Source: Actinomycetes bacterium
GTDB lineage: Bacteria; Actinomycetota; Acidimicrobiia; Acidimicrobiales; Acidimicrobiaceae
Assembly (NCBI GenBank): GCA_021822605.1
Contig: JAKAQL010000024.1
Coordinates: forward strand, 1 to 32,832
Direction of reading: 5' to 3'
DNA: 32,832 nucleotides
Below are positions 1-8,249 of the stretch, one piece after another. The translations under genes and the position numbers were made by a program. Numbering within the stretch: the first letter of the stretch is position 1; each line of letters starts with the position of its first letter. A model generated the notes under the pieces. It was not told the DNA's origin, did no database searches, and saw only the letters and a program-made list of their open reading frames with translations.

Positions 1-39
1 GTGAGTGTCGGTTCCGTGCCGACGGCTTTGTGCGCGAGG

Positions 40-57
40 ACGACTCTCGGGAGTCGT
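40..57. repeat. Short perfect inverted repeat (hairpin)
   Basis: Arms ACGACTC (40-46) and GAGTCGT (51-57) are perfectly complementary around a 4-nt loop. No T-run follows, so it is not a classical terminator. No coding sequence can be supported in bases 1-183; this hairpin and a weak promoter-like sequence are the only structures I see there. Confidence 0.35.
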
Positions 58-81
58 GCGGCCAGGTTCATGTCGTTGGTC

Positions 82-110
82 TTGGTGATCGGTTATCTTT
101 TGGATATGAG
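82..110 (+). promoter_or_regulatory. Possible promoter for the HNH gene
   Basis: TTGGTG (82-87), a 17-nt spacer and TATGAG (105-110) resemble a housekeeping sigma-factor promoter. They lie about 75 nt upstream of the HNH start codon. Match to consensus is only moderate, so this is a candidate read by eye. Confidence 0.2.
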
Positions 111-183
111 ACCCCCGACCTTCGAGGATACGCCTTTGAGTATCGCTGTTGTGCTGTCGAGACGTGGCTAGTCAGGTAACGCC

Positions 184-717
184 ATGGCAGGGGTCCTCGT
201 TCTGAATGCAAGCTACGAGGCTCTCTGTGTTGTTTCGACCCACCGAGCGATTGGTCTTGTCGTCGTGGGCAAGGCTGATGTGGTACTCGAGACCGCTACC
301 TTTTTGCATTCGGCCCGTTTGACGATGGCCGAGCCATCGGTGATACGGCTGCGCTACTTTGTGCGAGTTCCGCATCTGCGAAGGGTCGCCCCTACGAAGC
401 GTGCCATCTTTGCCCGCGATCAGTATCGATGCCAGTACTGTGGAGCACCGGCCGAGAACGTCGATCATGTCATCCCTCGCAGTCGTGGGGGGCCGCACCG
501 CTGGGACAACGTGGTAGCCTCCTGTCGATCGTGTAACTCAAGAAAACGTGATCGTCTGCTGTCTGAGACGAACTTTGTGCTCCATCGACAACCACAGGTT
601 CCGCGTGGCCGCACCTCGGCCATCATCCTGCTCGGTCTTGTTCGAGATGAGTGGATGCCCTTTCTCGATTATGAGTTCTCCTCAACCGAGCGTCCTTTCC
701 AGGAGCTGAGCGGTTAG
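184..717 (+). CDS. HNH endonuclease family protein
   Basis: A 177-residue protein whose centre is a typical HNH nuclease fold: CQYC (C83, C86) and CRSC (C114, C117) form a structural zinc site around the ββα-metal motif DHVIPRSRGG (H95 as probable general base) and W-DN (N109), ending in CN..K. The N-terminal part (VLVLNASYEALCV) is characteristic of a compact HNH family widespread in actinobacteria, whose cellular role is not established. It could cut DNA non-specifically or act in repair; nothing nearby (no methylase, no phage genes) points to a restriction system. The ATG at 184 is preceded only by a weak ribosome-binding sequence. It is convergent with the next gene. Family assignment is firm; function is open. 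Confidence 0.85.
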   Translation: MAGVLVLNASYEALCVVSTHRAIGLVVVGKADVVLETATFLHSARLTMAEPSVIRLRYFVRVPHLRRVAPTKRAIFARDQYRCQYCGAPAENVDHVIPRSRGGPHRWDNVVASCRSCNSRKRDRLLSETNFVLHRQPQVPRGRTSAIILLGLVRDEWMPFLDYEFSSTERPFQELSG

Positions 718-744
718 TCGCTTTGTCAGCGTGATCATGTGATG

Positions 745-767
745 GGCACGGCGTTGTGTGCCGTGTC
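745..767. terminator. Possible bidirectional terminator hairpin
   Basis: GGCACGGC (745-752) and GCCGTGTC (760-767) form an 8-bp stem including one G-U pair around a 7-nt loop. It sits in the 65-nt gap between the convergent HNH and DUF4232-like genes. There is no T-tract, so termination is inferred from position and structure only. Confidence 0.35.
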
Positions 768-782
768 TGCCAGCGCGGTGGG

Positions 783-1394
783 TTATTTGGGCGGCTTAAG
801 GTCGGTGGCGGCAAGCGCGCGAATTGTCGTCGTGTCCTTGCTAGCGAAGATAGGGGTGATGGAGTAGCGTACCTCGGACGGGGATGGTTGAGCGTGGCGA
901 TCGATGATGATGAGGCCGTTGGTGTTGGGGAGTCGAAGTCCGTAGGGAGTGGTCGCTGGGGAGATCAGGACCCTGTCGGGTGCACTCGTCGTGGTCGCAA
1001 GTGTGACCGGTGTGAGACCGAACTTCGGTCCGAGGTGTGTCACGACGATGTCACTTAAGCTGGGTGTCACAAGGGTTGGGTAGCCGGCTAGCGTACAGAC
1101 GGTACCTTTTCGAGGGGTGATGGCCAGAATCGCGAAGGATGCATGTTGCCTGTTAGCCTGAACGACGTTCGATACGGCGACGCTGACGTCGTCTGCGCGA
1201 CACTCGTCACGTTGGTTTACCAGCCGTTCGTGGGCCCCGAGAGTCTGTCCGAGTATGAGACCGACCAGGACGAACACAACCGCGAGTGCGACAGGAACAG
1301 TGAATGCACGACGATATGGTGGACGATAGGTTGCCACGTGGCTCCTTACTGGATCAACGGCGAACTCGGTGTCAGGCTTGACAGGGCTACTCAC
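783..1394 (-). CDS. DUF4232-like membrane-anchored or secreted protein
   Basis: A 203-residue protein with a short cytoplasmic N-terminus, one hydrophobic segment at about residues 30-53 (signal anchor or uncleaved signal) and an extracytoplasmic remainder. The exported part has two cysteines, one in RDEC and one in the stretch VCTLAGYPTL. The latter resembles the cysteine/GYP signature of DUF4232 domains, exported actinobacterial domains of unknown function. I read GTG at 1394 as the start (MSSPVKP...); the ribosome-binding site is poor, so the start is uncertain. It has 3' neighbours only on the opposite strand and looks monocistronic. No enzymatic motif is visible. The family call is moderate and the biological role unknown. 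Confidence 0.6.
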   Translation of the reverse strand: MSSPVKPDTEFAVDPVRSHVATYRPPYRRAFTVPVALAVVFVLVGLILGQTLGAHERLVNQRDECRADDVSVAVSNVVQANRQHASFAILAITPRKGTVCTLAGYPTLVTPSLSDIVVTHLGPKFGLTPVTLATTTSAPDRVLISPATTPYGLRLPNTNGLIIIDRHAQPSPSEVRYSITPIFASKDTTTIRALAATDLKPPK

Positions 1395-1495
1395 TCCACG
1401 CCAGCGCCCACACGCATCGCCTGCAATGAATCAGGCGAGCCCTTACTGAACGCCCCAAGGGTCTCTCTTGCTTGCGTAGAGAACTAACCCGAAGC

Positions 1496-1813
1496 TCAGG
1501 CCTCTGGTTGGGCTTCACTATCGTCAGGCGTGGTATCGCCTGGCGTTGTTGTATCGCCAGTAGCCGCTGGCTTCATTTGGTCTTCCTGCGCTCGAATAGC
1601 ACTCACGAGGCGTTCGGTCTCAGATTTTTGAACTTCAGGAGTGACCTCCTCAATTGCTCCGCGATAGGTGATGGAACCGAGCTCACGGTAGAGTGAATCG
1701 AGCTGACGTTTGGCTTGGAGCTGATCGAGCTTCTCTTGACCCTTCTGTGCGGCATCGGTAGCGGTTTGGGTGAGCGTCTGAGCCTGCTCCTTAACTTTGT
1801 CGAATAGTCCCAT
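1496..1813 (-). CDS. Small helical, acidic-tailed protein of unknown function
   Basis: A 105-residue soluble protein beginning MGLFDKVKEQAQTLTQ, with a helix-rich N-terminal half full of Lys, Gln and Ala. A middle stretch (LDSLYRELGSITYRG) resembles small actinobacterial conserved proteins of unknown function. The C-terminal 25 residues are Thr/Asp/Pro/Glu-rich and probably disordered. The ATG at 1813 has a strong ribosome-binding sequence, AGGAGGAAGAG, immediately upstream, which supports real expression. It lies downstream of thiL on the same strand with a 117-nt gap, so it may have its own promoter. No function can be assigned. Confidence 0.65.
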   Translation of the reverse strand: MGLFDKVKEQAQTLTQTATDAAQKGQEKLDQLQAKRQLDSLYRELGSITYRGAIEEVTPEVQKSETERLVSAIRAQEDQMKPAATGDTTTPGDTTPDDSEAQPEA

Positions 1814-1930
1814 ACTCTTCCTCCTCTTGGTCGCGAGATCTCTTCGGTGTACTCGCGCTCAGTCTAGCGCGCTGGCTAGATCGCTCGTAGGGCCCTGGTT
1901 AAGAGTGCGTTTCGTTAGCGATAAGCCGTC

Positions 1931-2836
1931 TCAGTGCCGATAGCCCGTCGGGTCGAGTGGTGCGCCCTCGAGGTTGCGCACGGCGCGATCGACGAGGATC
2001 GTACCAATGGCGGTCGGTCTTGCTAATCCTGCCTCGGCGAATTCGGCATAGATGAGGTCGGGATCAGGGGCAGTGAAGAGCAACTCATAGTCCTCGCCTC
2101 CACCAAGAGCATCCGCGAGACTCGCACCCTGAGCGACGGGCACGCTGGTCAAATGGAAGCCAACGCCGGAGGCATTGGCCAGTCGGTGAAGGTCGAGAGC
2201 TAGCCCGTCTGAGATATCGATGGCTGCGCTCGCACCCGCTCGAGCGGCGGCAAAGCCCTCCTCGATACGCGCAGTAGGGTCTAGGAGTGCCCTTCGGGTG
2301 CGATCATCAATCTCGTTGGACTGCGAGAGCTGTGCAAGGGCGACCGATGCGAGACCAAGGGGGCCAGTGACAAAAATCGTGTCCCCTGGCCGCGCACCTC
2401 CCCGACGTAGCGGGGGAAGCAACTGGATCCCGATGGCAGTGACCGAGACGACTACTGTGTCAGATCTCGTGAGGTCGCCTCCGATCAGGTGCGCCCCATA
2501 GTCTTGGACTCGCCGCTCGATGCCAAGGAGGAGTGCCTCGACATCGAAGTGTTTTGGAGCGGCGATCGTCGAGAGGATCCATAGGGGTTTCGCGGCCATC
2601 GCCGCGAGATCAGAGATATTGACGGTCACTGCCTTCGCACCTACCTCAGCCGGGGTCCAGTAGGCGAGATCGAAATGGACCCCCTGGGCCAAAGCATCGG
2701 CACAGAGTGTCAGGCGCGCATGCTGAACTGGCATAACAGCGGCATCATCGCCGAGAATCTCTCGAGTGAGATCCCATGTGGATCGCCGGGAGATACCCTC
2801 AATGAGAGCGAGTTCGTCCCACTCTTGACCCGTCAC
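1931..2836 (-). CDS. thiL: Thiamine-monophosphate kinase
   Basis: ThiL phosphorylates thiamine monophosphate to thiamine diphosphate using ATP, the last step of de novo cofactor synthesis. The 301-residue protein matches the family in length and motifs: GDDAAV (29-34), NISDLAAM (73-80) and GGDLTRSD (119-126) for Mg-ATP and substrate binding, DISDGLALDL near residue 208, GGEDYELLF near 247, and the terminal GYRH. The usual TD-L-EGVHF segment reads ADALAQGVHF, a modest substitution. It is transcribed divergently from pckG across a 149-bp region. No other thiamine genes are present in the window. Confidence 0.95.
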   Translation of the reverse strand: MTGQEWDELALIEGISRRSTWDLTREILGDDAAVMPVQHARLTLCADALAQGVHFDLAYWTPAEVGAKAVTVNISDLAAMAAKPLWILSTIAAPKHFDVEALLLGIERRVQDYGAHLIGGDLTRSDTVVVSVTAIGIQLLPPLRRGGARPGDTIFVTGPLGLASVALAQLSQSNEIDDRTRRALLDPTARIEEGFAAARAGASAAIDISDGLALDLHRLANASGVGFHLTSVPVAQGASLADALGGGEDYELLFTAPDPDLIYAEFAEAGLARPTAIGTILVDRAVRNLEGAPLDPTGYRH

Positions 2837-2861
2837 TCTCCTCCGATCACGGATTGAAAAC

Positions 2862-2891
2862 TTGTTGTGGCCGCCCTAAGTTTGGCATAAT
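2862..2891 (+). promoter_or_regulatory. Candidate promoter for pckG
   Basis: TTGTTG (2862-2867), an 18-nt spacer and CATAAT (2886-2891) lie in the divergent thiL-pckG region, about 95 nt before the pckG start. The resulting leader contains a small CCTCC/GGAGG hairpin (2938-2950). Read by eye; the -10 hexamer is good, the -35 moderate. Confidence 0.35.
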
Positions 2892-2985
2892 CAATCTACT
2901 GTGTTGGGCACGCAGCAGAGTTAGCGTACCGTTTGTTCCTCCCGTGGAGGCCGGCCGTGCGTAGCGAGGGAGGAGTGAGGAGCTG

Positions 2986-4767
2986 ATGAAGTTTACAAAT
3001 CCAAAGGTAGTGGCTTGGCTCGACGATTGGATATCATTGATGCAGCCCGAGCGCAGCTTGGTGGTGAACTCAGATCCAGAGACCAAGGAGGCGCTCGTAT
3101 CCACGCTGGTTGCACTCGGTACTATTGAACCGCTTAACCAGCAGTTGCGACCCGGAAGTTATCTGGCGCGTTCGGACCCCCGAGATGTAGCTCGTCTCGA
3201 GAGCCGTACGCTGATCTGTTCAGAGCGTGAAGAGGATGCAGGTCCGACCAACAACTGGCGCGCACCAGGTGAGATGAAGGACATGATGCGTGCTCTGTAT
3301 GCTGGCGCCATGCGGGGACGGACGATGTATGTTATCCCGTTCTCAATGGGTGAGGTCGGTTCGCCGTTTACGATCTACGGGATCGAGATCACCGACTCTG
3401 CCTATGTTGCCCTTTCGATGATGACGATGGCTACGGTTGATGAGCGGGTTTTAGCAGCGATCGATGCCTCTGGTTCCTTCGTTCCCGCGGTGCATTCGGT
3501 TGGCTATCCGCTGGTTGGACGTGCTGATGTTGCCTGGCCGTGCAATCCCGAGGACACCTATATCGCCCATTTTCCTGAGAGCCGCGAGATCTGGTCCTAT
3601 GGTTCGGGTTACGGTGGCAATGCCCTGCTAGGCAAGAAGTGTCTTGCGTTGCGGATCGCATCTGTGGCGGCGCGAGATGAGGGATGGCTGGCTGAGCACA
3701 TGCTGATTCTGAAGCTGACGTCACCGAGGAATGAAACCTATTACGTGACTGGAGCCTTTCCTAGTGCGTGCGGAAAAACGAATCTGGCGATGCTGGTGCC
3801 AGCCCGACCTGGCTGGCGAGCCGAGACAGTAGGTGATGATATCGCCTGGCTACGGCGCGGCGAGGATGGGCGACTCTGGGCTATCAACCCTGAGATGGGT
3901 TTCTTTGGTGTTGCTCCGGGCACCTCTGTCAAGACCAATCCGGTTGCGATGGAGACGGTGGCAAGAAACACGATCTTTACCAACTGTGCTCGGACTGCAG
4001 ATGGTGATGTTTGGTGGGAGGGAATGACCAAAGAGCCACCTGAGGGATTGATCGACTGGCAGGGCAAGCCCTACACCGGCGAGGGTCCCGCGGCGCATCC
4101 AAATGCGCGTTTTACCGTCTCGATCCACGAAGCGCCCAACCTGGCGAGCGAACGTGATGGAGTGCCAATAGCAGCGATGCTCTTCGGTGGGCGGCGCTCC
4201 AGCCTCGTTCCACTGGTGACAGAGGCGCGTACGTGGGGGCACGGGGTGTTCCTTGGTTCGATTATGGCCTCTGAGACGACCGCGGCGGCTGAAGGAGCCG
4301 TCGGTAGGGTGCGACGCGATCCATTTGCCATGTTGCCATTCTGTGGCTATCACATGGGGGATTACTTCGCACACTGGCTGAGCATGGCTGAGACCGATGC
4401 GCAGGCATTGCCGAAGATCTACCTCGTGAACTGGTTCCGCCGAGACGCCGATGGAGGATTTGTTTGGCCAGGATATGGAGACAATGTTCGTGTTCTCGCC
4501 TGGATCATCGATCGTCTCGAAGGGCGAGCTGACGGCATCGATAGCCCGTTGGGCTTGATCCCCACTGAAAAGGACCTCGATGTCGAAGGTTTAGAGCTCG
4601 GACCAGATGGCTATGACCACCTCTTTGCCATGAACACCGAGGAGTTGGAGACGGAGGTGGAACTGATTCGGGAACACTACGCCCGGTTTGGAGAGCATCT
4701 ACCCAAGCAGCTGGCGGTTCAACTGGAGGAGTTCGAACAAGCCGTTAAGGCCCAATCGGAGGTGTAG
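2986..4767 (+). CDS. pckG: Phosphoenolpyruvate carboxykinase (GTP)
   Basis: Interconverts oxaloacetate + GTP with PEP + GDP + CO2, the gluconeogenic or anaplerotic step at the PEP-oxaloacetate node. The 593-residue length fits the GTP-dependent class (about 600), not the shorter ATP class. Visible signatures are WRAPGEM and [11 protein letters not shown] in the N-terminal half, the P-loop-like [12 protein letters not shown] with the reactive cysteine C262 and K264, GDDIAWLR after it, and [10 protein letters not shown]. The ATG at 2986 directly precedes the family-typical [11 protein letters not shown]; upstream GAGGAG sequences serve as ribosome-binding site. It is monocistronic, followed by a possible terminator and a gene on the opposite strand. 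Heterotrophic or mixotrophic carbon flow is implied but cannot be read from one gene. Confidence 0.97.
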   Translation: MKFTNPKVVAWLDDWISLMQPERSLVVNSDPETKEALVSTLVALGTIEPLNQQLRPGSYLARSDPRDVARLESRTLICSEREEDAGPTNNWRAPGEMKDMMRALYAGAMRGRTMYVIPFSMGEVGSPFTIYGIEITDSAYVALSMMTMATVDERVLAAIDASGSFVPAVHSVGYPLVGRADVAWPCNPEDTYIAHFPESREIWSYGSGYGGNALLGKKCLALRIASVAARDEGWLAEHMLILKLTSPRNETYYVTGAFPSACGKTNLAMLVPARPGWRAETVGDDIAWLRRGEDGRLWAINPEMGFFGVAPGTSVKTNPVAMETVARNTIFTNCARTADGDVWWEGMTKEPPEGLIDWQGKPYTGEGPAAHPNARFTVSIHEAPNLASERDGVPIAAMLFGGRRSSLVPLVTEARTWGHGVFLGSIMASETTAAAEGAVGRVRRDPFAMLPFCGYHMGDYFAHWLSMAETDAQALPKIYLVNWFRRDADGGFVWPGYGDNVRVLAWIIDRLEGRADGIDSPLGLIPTEKDLDVEGLELGPDGYDHLFAMNTEELETEVELIREHYARFGEHLPKQLAVQLEEFEQAVKAQSEV

Positions 4768-5081
4768 CGCCCTGTCGCGCTCCTACCCTAGGCCCCTGGT
4801 AGGTCAATTGTTGTACATGAAGTCGGCTGGCCAAACTGTACTAGCTCGCCTGTGATTGTCCGCATCTCCATCGCGAGGACGACATAGGGCTGTGGCATAG
4901 TAGTCGGCCAAGTCGAGTCCTGCGTTGAGCACTTTGTTGCATCAAAGGGACTTGGTCTGCTCTGAACCCACGACTGCCAAGCGAGGCATGAAGCGGTGAG
5001 TGGGCCGTTGTCTCCAGACTGACGGACGACCTCACCAGGCTCAGCTGGCAGGATTAGCGTGTTGTGCGGCCTACCGGTCAG
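4768..5081. other. Convergent intergenic region, no gene seen
   Basis: These 314 bases separate the convergent pckG and hemH genes. The short open frames here have no recognisable protein features or ribosome-binding sites. Apart from a weak terminator-like hairpin at its left end I see no RNA gene or repeat. Confidence 0.5.
4782..4803 (+). terminator. Possible terminator after pckG
   Basis: CCTACC (4782-4787) pairs with GGTAGG (4798-4803) around a 10-nt loop, 14 nt after the pckG stop. The following sequence is only mildly T-rich (TCAATTGTTG), so intrinsic termination is plausible but weak. Confidence 0.3.
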
Positions 5082-6074
5082 CTAGGCGCCCGGAAGGCAG
5101 CAGGCCGAGTGGCACAGTTGATCAGCGCCGGGGATCTCGTCGTTAGGGTCATCTCCGCTGAGCCATCTCATGACCAACTGCGTCAGCATCTCGACGAACT
5201 GTGGCGTGGTGCCTACCGTTGGCAGTCGATCAAAGGCGAGGCCATGACTGGTCGCCACATCGCGAGCAAGGATATCGAGATCGTAGAGCACCTCTTGGTG
5301 ATCGCTAATAAACCCAATGGGGATCACGACGATGTGGCGAAGACGTGTGTTATTGTTGTAAGCATCATGAATCGCATCTCCGATGTCGGGAACCAACCAA
5401 GGGGTTCTTGGGTTTCCTGACCGACTCTGGTAGGCCAGTTCGATCTTGACACCATCCGGAAGAAGGGTCTCAAGTTTGTCGCGGACGCTGGCAAGCTGTT
5501 GTTGGTAGTCGCACGTCTCTGCCATGGTGGTCGGGATCGAGTGTGCCGTGGCAAAGATTTTGGTCAGTCCGGAATCGTCCAATGGGTGAGTAGCTAGGTA
5601 ATCCGCAAAGAGAGCGGTTTCTCCGGCGATGAAGAGCGGGTGCTGAGAGAACGGCTTGAGCGTGTGGGTTGCAAATGTACATCGACAACCCTCGAGATCC
5701 TCGCGGTACTGGCGACAACCTGAGTACGAGCTGTAGGCCGAAGTAGGGATGATGAGCGCCTCTTCAACCCCGTCGTTCGACATCTGCCCGATAGTGTCAG
5801 CGAGGTACGGGTGCCAGTTGCGGTTGCCAAAATAGATCGGGAGTTCAACTGCGTGCTCGCTCAGCGAATCAGCCAAACGCTGAATCAGATCGCGATTCAG
5901 AGCGTTGAGGGGGCTGGCACCTCCGGTCGCGAGGTACTGTTGGGCAACGACGCGCAAACGCTCCTCAGGAACACTGCGTCCACGGGTGACGTTCTGGAGG
6001 TAAGGCCAGATGTCGTCAGATCTATCCGGCGATCCAAATGATTCCCAGAGGATGGCTGGCTTGGCTCTTGCCAT
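5082..6074 (-). CDS. hemH: Ferrochelatase (probable coproporphyrin III ferrochelatase)
   Basis: Inserts Fe2+ into a porphyrin in heme synthesis; in actinobacteria the family enzyme normally acts on coproporphyrin III (also named CpfC). The 330-residue protein shows LWESFGSP and YLATGGASPLN at the N-terminus, the catalytic histidine in TAHSIP (H178), YQSRSGNPRTPW, and the acidic metal-site residue in GFISDHQEVLYDLD (E261). Cysteine C120 (YSGCRQY) together with C321, C325 and C326 at the extreme C-terminus matches the pattern of actinobacterial ferrochelatases that bind a [2Fe-2S] cluster. It starts 7 nt after rpmB on the same strand, so the two probably share a transcript. No clear ribosome-binding site precedes the ATG. 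Confidence 0.93.
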   Translation of the reverse strand: MARAKPAILWESFGSPDRSDDIWPYLQNVTRGRSVPEERLRVVAQQYLATGGASPLNALNRDLIQRLADSLSEHAVELPIYFGNRNWHPYLADTIGQMSNDGVEEALIIPTSAYSSYSGCRQYREDLEGCRCTFATHTLKPFSQHPLFIAGETALFADYLATHPLDDSGLTKIFATAHSIPTTMAETCDYQQQLASVRDKLETLLPDGVKIELAYQSRSGNPRTPWLVPDIGDAIHDAYNNNTRLRHIVVIPIGFISDHQEVLYDLDILARDVATSHGLAFDRLPTVGTTPQFVEMLTQLVMRWLSGDDPNDEIPGADQLCHSACCLPGA

Positions 6075-6081
6075 CGTCAGA

Positions 6082-6270
6082 TTAAGGCTTTACCAATCTG
6101 TTGGTCCGGATGCAGGAGGTGCATACGTTCCTTCGCCGTGAGGTTCCATTCTCAAGCACACGGATACGCTGGATATTTGGATTGAAACGACGTTTGTTGC
6201 GCCTGTGAGAGTGCGAGAGACTCATTCCAAAGCCTGGCTTCTTGCCACAAATTTCGCACACGCTTGCCAC
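6082..6270 (-). CDS. rpmB: Large ribosomal subunit protein bL28
   Basis: A 62-residue bL28 of the zinc-binding type, with cysteine pairs C5/C8 (CEIC) and C50/C53 (CTSC). The core [20 protein letters not shown] is the family hallmark. I chose the GTG at 6270 because it yields the expected short N-terminus and has GAAGGGA eight bases upstream; the reading frame is open further up but lacks family similarity. It is divergent from the fakA-like gene (73-nt gap) and probably cotranscribed with hemH downstream. The zinc form suggests no obligatory zinc-starvation paralog here, though one could exist elsewhere. Confidence 0.93.
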   Translation of the reverse strand: MASVCEICGKKPGFGMSLSHSHRRNKRRFNPNIQRIRVLENGTSRRRNVCTSCIRTNRLVKP

Positions 6271-6343
6271 GATGGGGCTCCCTTCGGAAACGGTTTTAAA
6301 CAACTGGACTCAATAGTCGACCCTCTAGGCTATCATGCCCTGA

Positions 6344-7972
6344 GTGGAGTCAGGGCAGTTTCGGCGTTCCAATCAGGTTGCAGCAGGTTTACGCGCGGCG
6401 CGTGCCGGCCTGCAACGACACTATGCCGCCATTGACCGGCTGAACGTTTTCCCGGTCCCCGATGGCGACACCGGCTCCAATATGCTCGCAACGGTGACCG
6501 CGGGCGTCAAGGCACTCGATGAACTCGGCGATGAGCTCGACACTGATTGGTATCGTGTTGTAGCCAAGGCGAGCCTGCTCGGTGCGCGCGGCAACTCCGG
6601 AGTTATCCTCTCCCAGATACTCCAGGCGATGTTACGAACACTGTCTGGCGATGGACCTCTTACGGAGGTCTGGCATGCCGGACTGGTCGAGGGCTCGGAT
6701 GCGGCGACAAGTGCAGTCTTGAATCCGAAGGCGGGCACCATCTTGAGCGTGATCGCTGCCGGTGCCGATTCGCCAATGGGATCGATCGGTGAGAGCCTGG
6801 TGCGGATGCGAGAGGCGCTGGTCAGGACACCTGAGCAGTTAGAGGTATTGAGGCGCGCCGGTGTTGTCGACTCTGGCGGCGCAGGGCTGATCATCGTGGT
6901 GGAGGAGTTCGCTGATGCACTCGGTGTGGAGTTCGCTGATGCCCGGGTATACCCATGGCTCGAACATGCCGGTGATCTCACCGATCCAGTCCTGCCCGAT
7001 CTCTCGTCGGTCGAGCTCGACAGTGCCGGAGACGCAGAGATGCGTTTTGAGGTGATGTTCTCGCTCGAGTCCGCAAATCAGCAGGTAGAGGCCATGAAGA
7101 CAGTGTGGTCTGGTATCGGTGATTCGATTGTTGTCGTTGGTGCCGAGGGGGTATATCGGTGTCACATCCACACCAATGAGATAGGTCCCGCGATTGAGGC
7201 GGGCATCCAAGCGGGCAGGGTCTCAGACATCAGCGTCACCGATCTCATCCACCAGGTCGACGAGTTGACCTGGGTGCGTGAAGGGCTTGAGTCGCCTGCC
7301 TCTGCACAGCTAGACCAACGGACGGCAGTGGTCGCGGTGGCGGCTGGTGCTGGAGTGGCGCGGCTCTTCAAATCCTTCGGTGTTCAGTCGGTGGTGATGG
7401 GAGGACAGGGGAGGAATCCATCCATCAAGGAGCTCCTGGACGCAGTGCAATCGGCGAACTCCAATTCGGTACTGCTCCTGCCCAATAACTCAAATATCCA
7501 GGCAGCGGCCCAGTCGGTGGTCTCGCTGGTCGACAAGGAGGTGTCGATCATCCCGACAGTGAATGTGTTAGAGGGATTTGCCGCTTTGATGGCTTTTGAT
7601 CCCGAGTCCGATAGTACGGTGAACCTGGACCGCATGACCCAAGCCGCGCGTCAGGTGGCCTGGGGCGAGGTGACGAACGCGGTGCGGGCTGGAACCTACG
7701 AACGCGGCACCTTCTCGGTGGGTTCCTTCATCGCCTTGAGCGCTGATGGGATCGTCGCAGCTGGGGATGACTTGGGGAAAGTAGTCCTGGCCCTCGTATC
7801 GTCACTTGTGCATGAGGGGTCAGAGATCATCACCTTGCTCATCGGGGAGGGTGTGGACCCTCAGGTCACTAGCACGATAGCCAGGAGCGTTCAAGAGGCC
7901 CACAGCGGATTGACGGTGGAGGTACTCCACGGTGACCAGCCGCTTTATCCATTCTTAGTAGGCGTCGAGTGA
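6344..7972 (+). CDS. fakA: Fatty acid kinase ATP-binding subunit-like protein (DhaL/YloV family)
   Basis: A 542-residue protein with the three-part layout of FakA/YloV. An N-terminal DhaL-type ATP domain contains NVFPVPDGDTGSNM (34-47, with D40 and D42 as likely Mg-ATP ligands), LLGARGNSGVILSQ and DSGGAGL. A middle domain contains YRCHIHTNEIGPAIEAG, and a C-terminal domain carries NNSNIQAAAQ and NVLEGFAAL. In Firmicutes FakA phosphorylates fatty acids bound to a FakB (DegV) partner; no FakB gene is in this window, so substrate is inferred from the family. Start GTG at 6344 opens the long frame; a -10-like TAGGCT or TATCAT lies only 7-13 nt upstream, so the mRNA may be leaderless. The position between rpmB and recG is conserved. 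Confidence 0.88.
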   Translation: MESGQFRRSNQVAAGLRAARAGLQRHYAAIDRLNVFPVPDGDTGSNMLATVTAGVKALDELGDELDTDWYRVVAKASLLGARGNSGVILSQILQAMLRTLSGDGPLTEVWHAGLVEGSDAATSAVLNPKAGTILSVIAAGADSPMGSIGESLVRMREALVRTPEQLEVLRRAGVVDSGGAGLIIVVEEFADALGVEFADARVYPWLEHAGDLTDPVLPDLSSVELDSAGDAEMRFEVMFSLESANQQVEAMKTVWSGIGDSIVVVGAEGVYRCHIHTNEIGPAIEAGIQAGRVSDISVTDLIHQVDELTWVREGLESPASAQLDQRTAVVAVAAGAGVARLFKSFGVQSVVMGGQGRNPSIKELLDAVQSANSNSVLLLPNNSNIQAAAQSVVSLVDKEVSIIPTVNVLEGFAALMAFDPESDSTVNLDRMTQAARQVAWGEVTNAVRAGTYERGTFSVGSFIALSADGIVAAGDDLGKVVLALVSSLVHEGSEIITLLIGEGVDPQVTSTIARSVQEAHSGLTVEVLHGDQPLYPFLVGVE

Positions 7973-8249
7973 CTTCGGGGTCTTTGTCAGGAGTCTGAAG
8001 GCGTACGGCACCCTGCTGGCGTTGACGTTGCTCGTCAGCGTTGTACAGTTGGGACGCTGGTCAAACCACGAAGGCGAGAGTGATCTACGGCGCGCAGCCA
8101 CTGTTGGCCGTGGATCTGTCAAGGCTCACGTGTCAGGGCGGTCACGGTTGGGTCCACATGAGCAAACTCTCTTGCCGAGCCCACCCTTCTTTGGGGTGGC
8201 GTACCCATGCTAACCTGTGATAAACGGAAATGTGGAGGTTGTGGTCCTC
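7973..8249. other. fakA-recG spacer, no confident gene
   Basis: This 277-nt gap has one plus-strand frame open from 7962 to 8213 that encodes a hydrophobic stretch (YGTLLALTLLVSVVQL), but it lacks ATG/GTG starts at a sensible place and any ribosome-binding site. A short CCACCC/GGGTGG inverted repeat (8181-8199) precedes recG. I do not call a gene. Confidence 0.4.

Noticed and set aside
8022-8213. 63-codon frame between fakA and recG with a hydrophobic segment
   Set aside because: TTG start without a ribosome-binding site and no recognisable features after the hydrophobic stretch.
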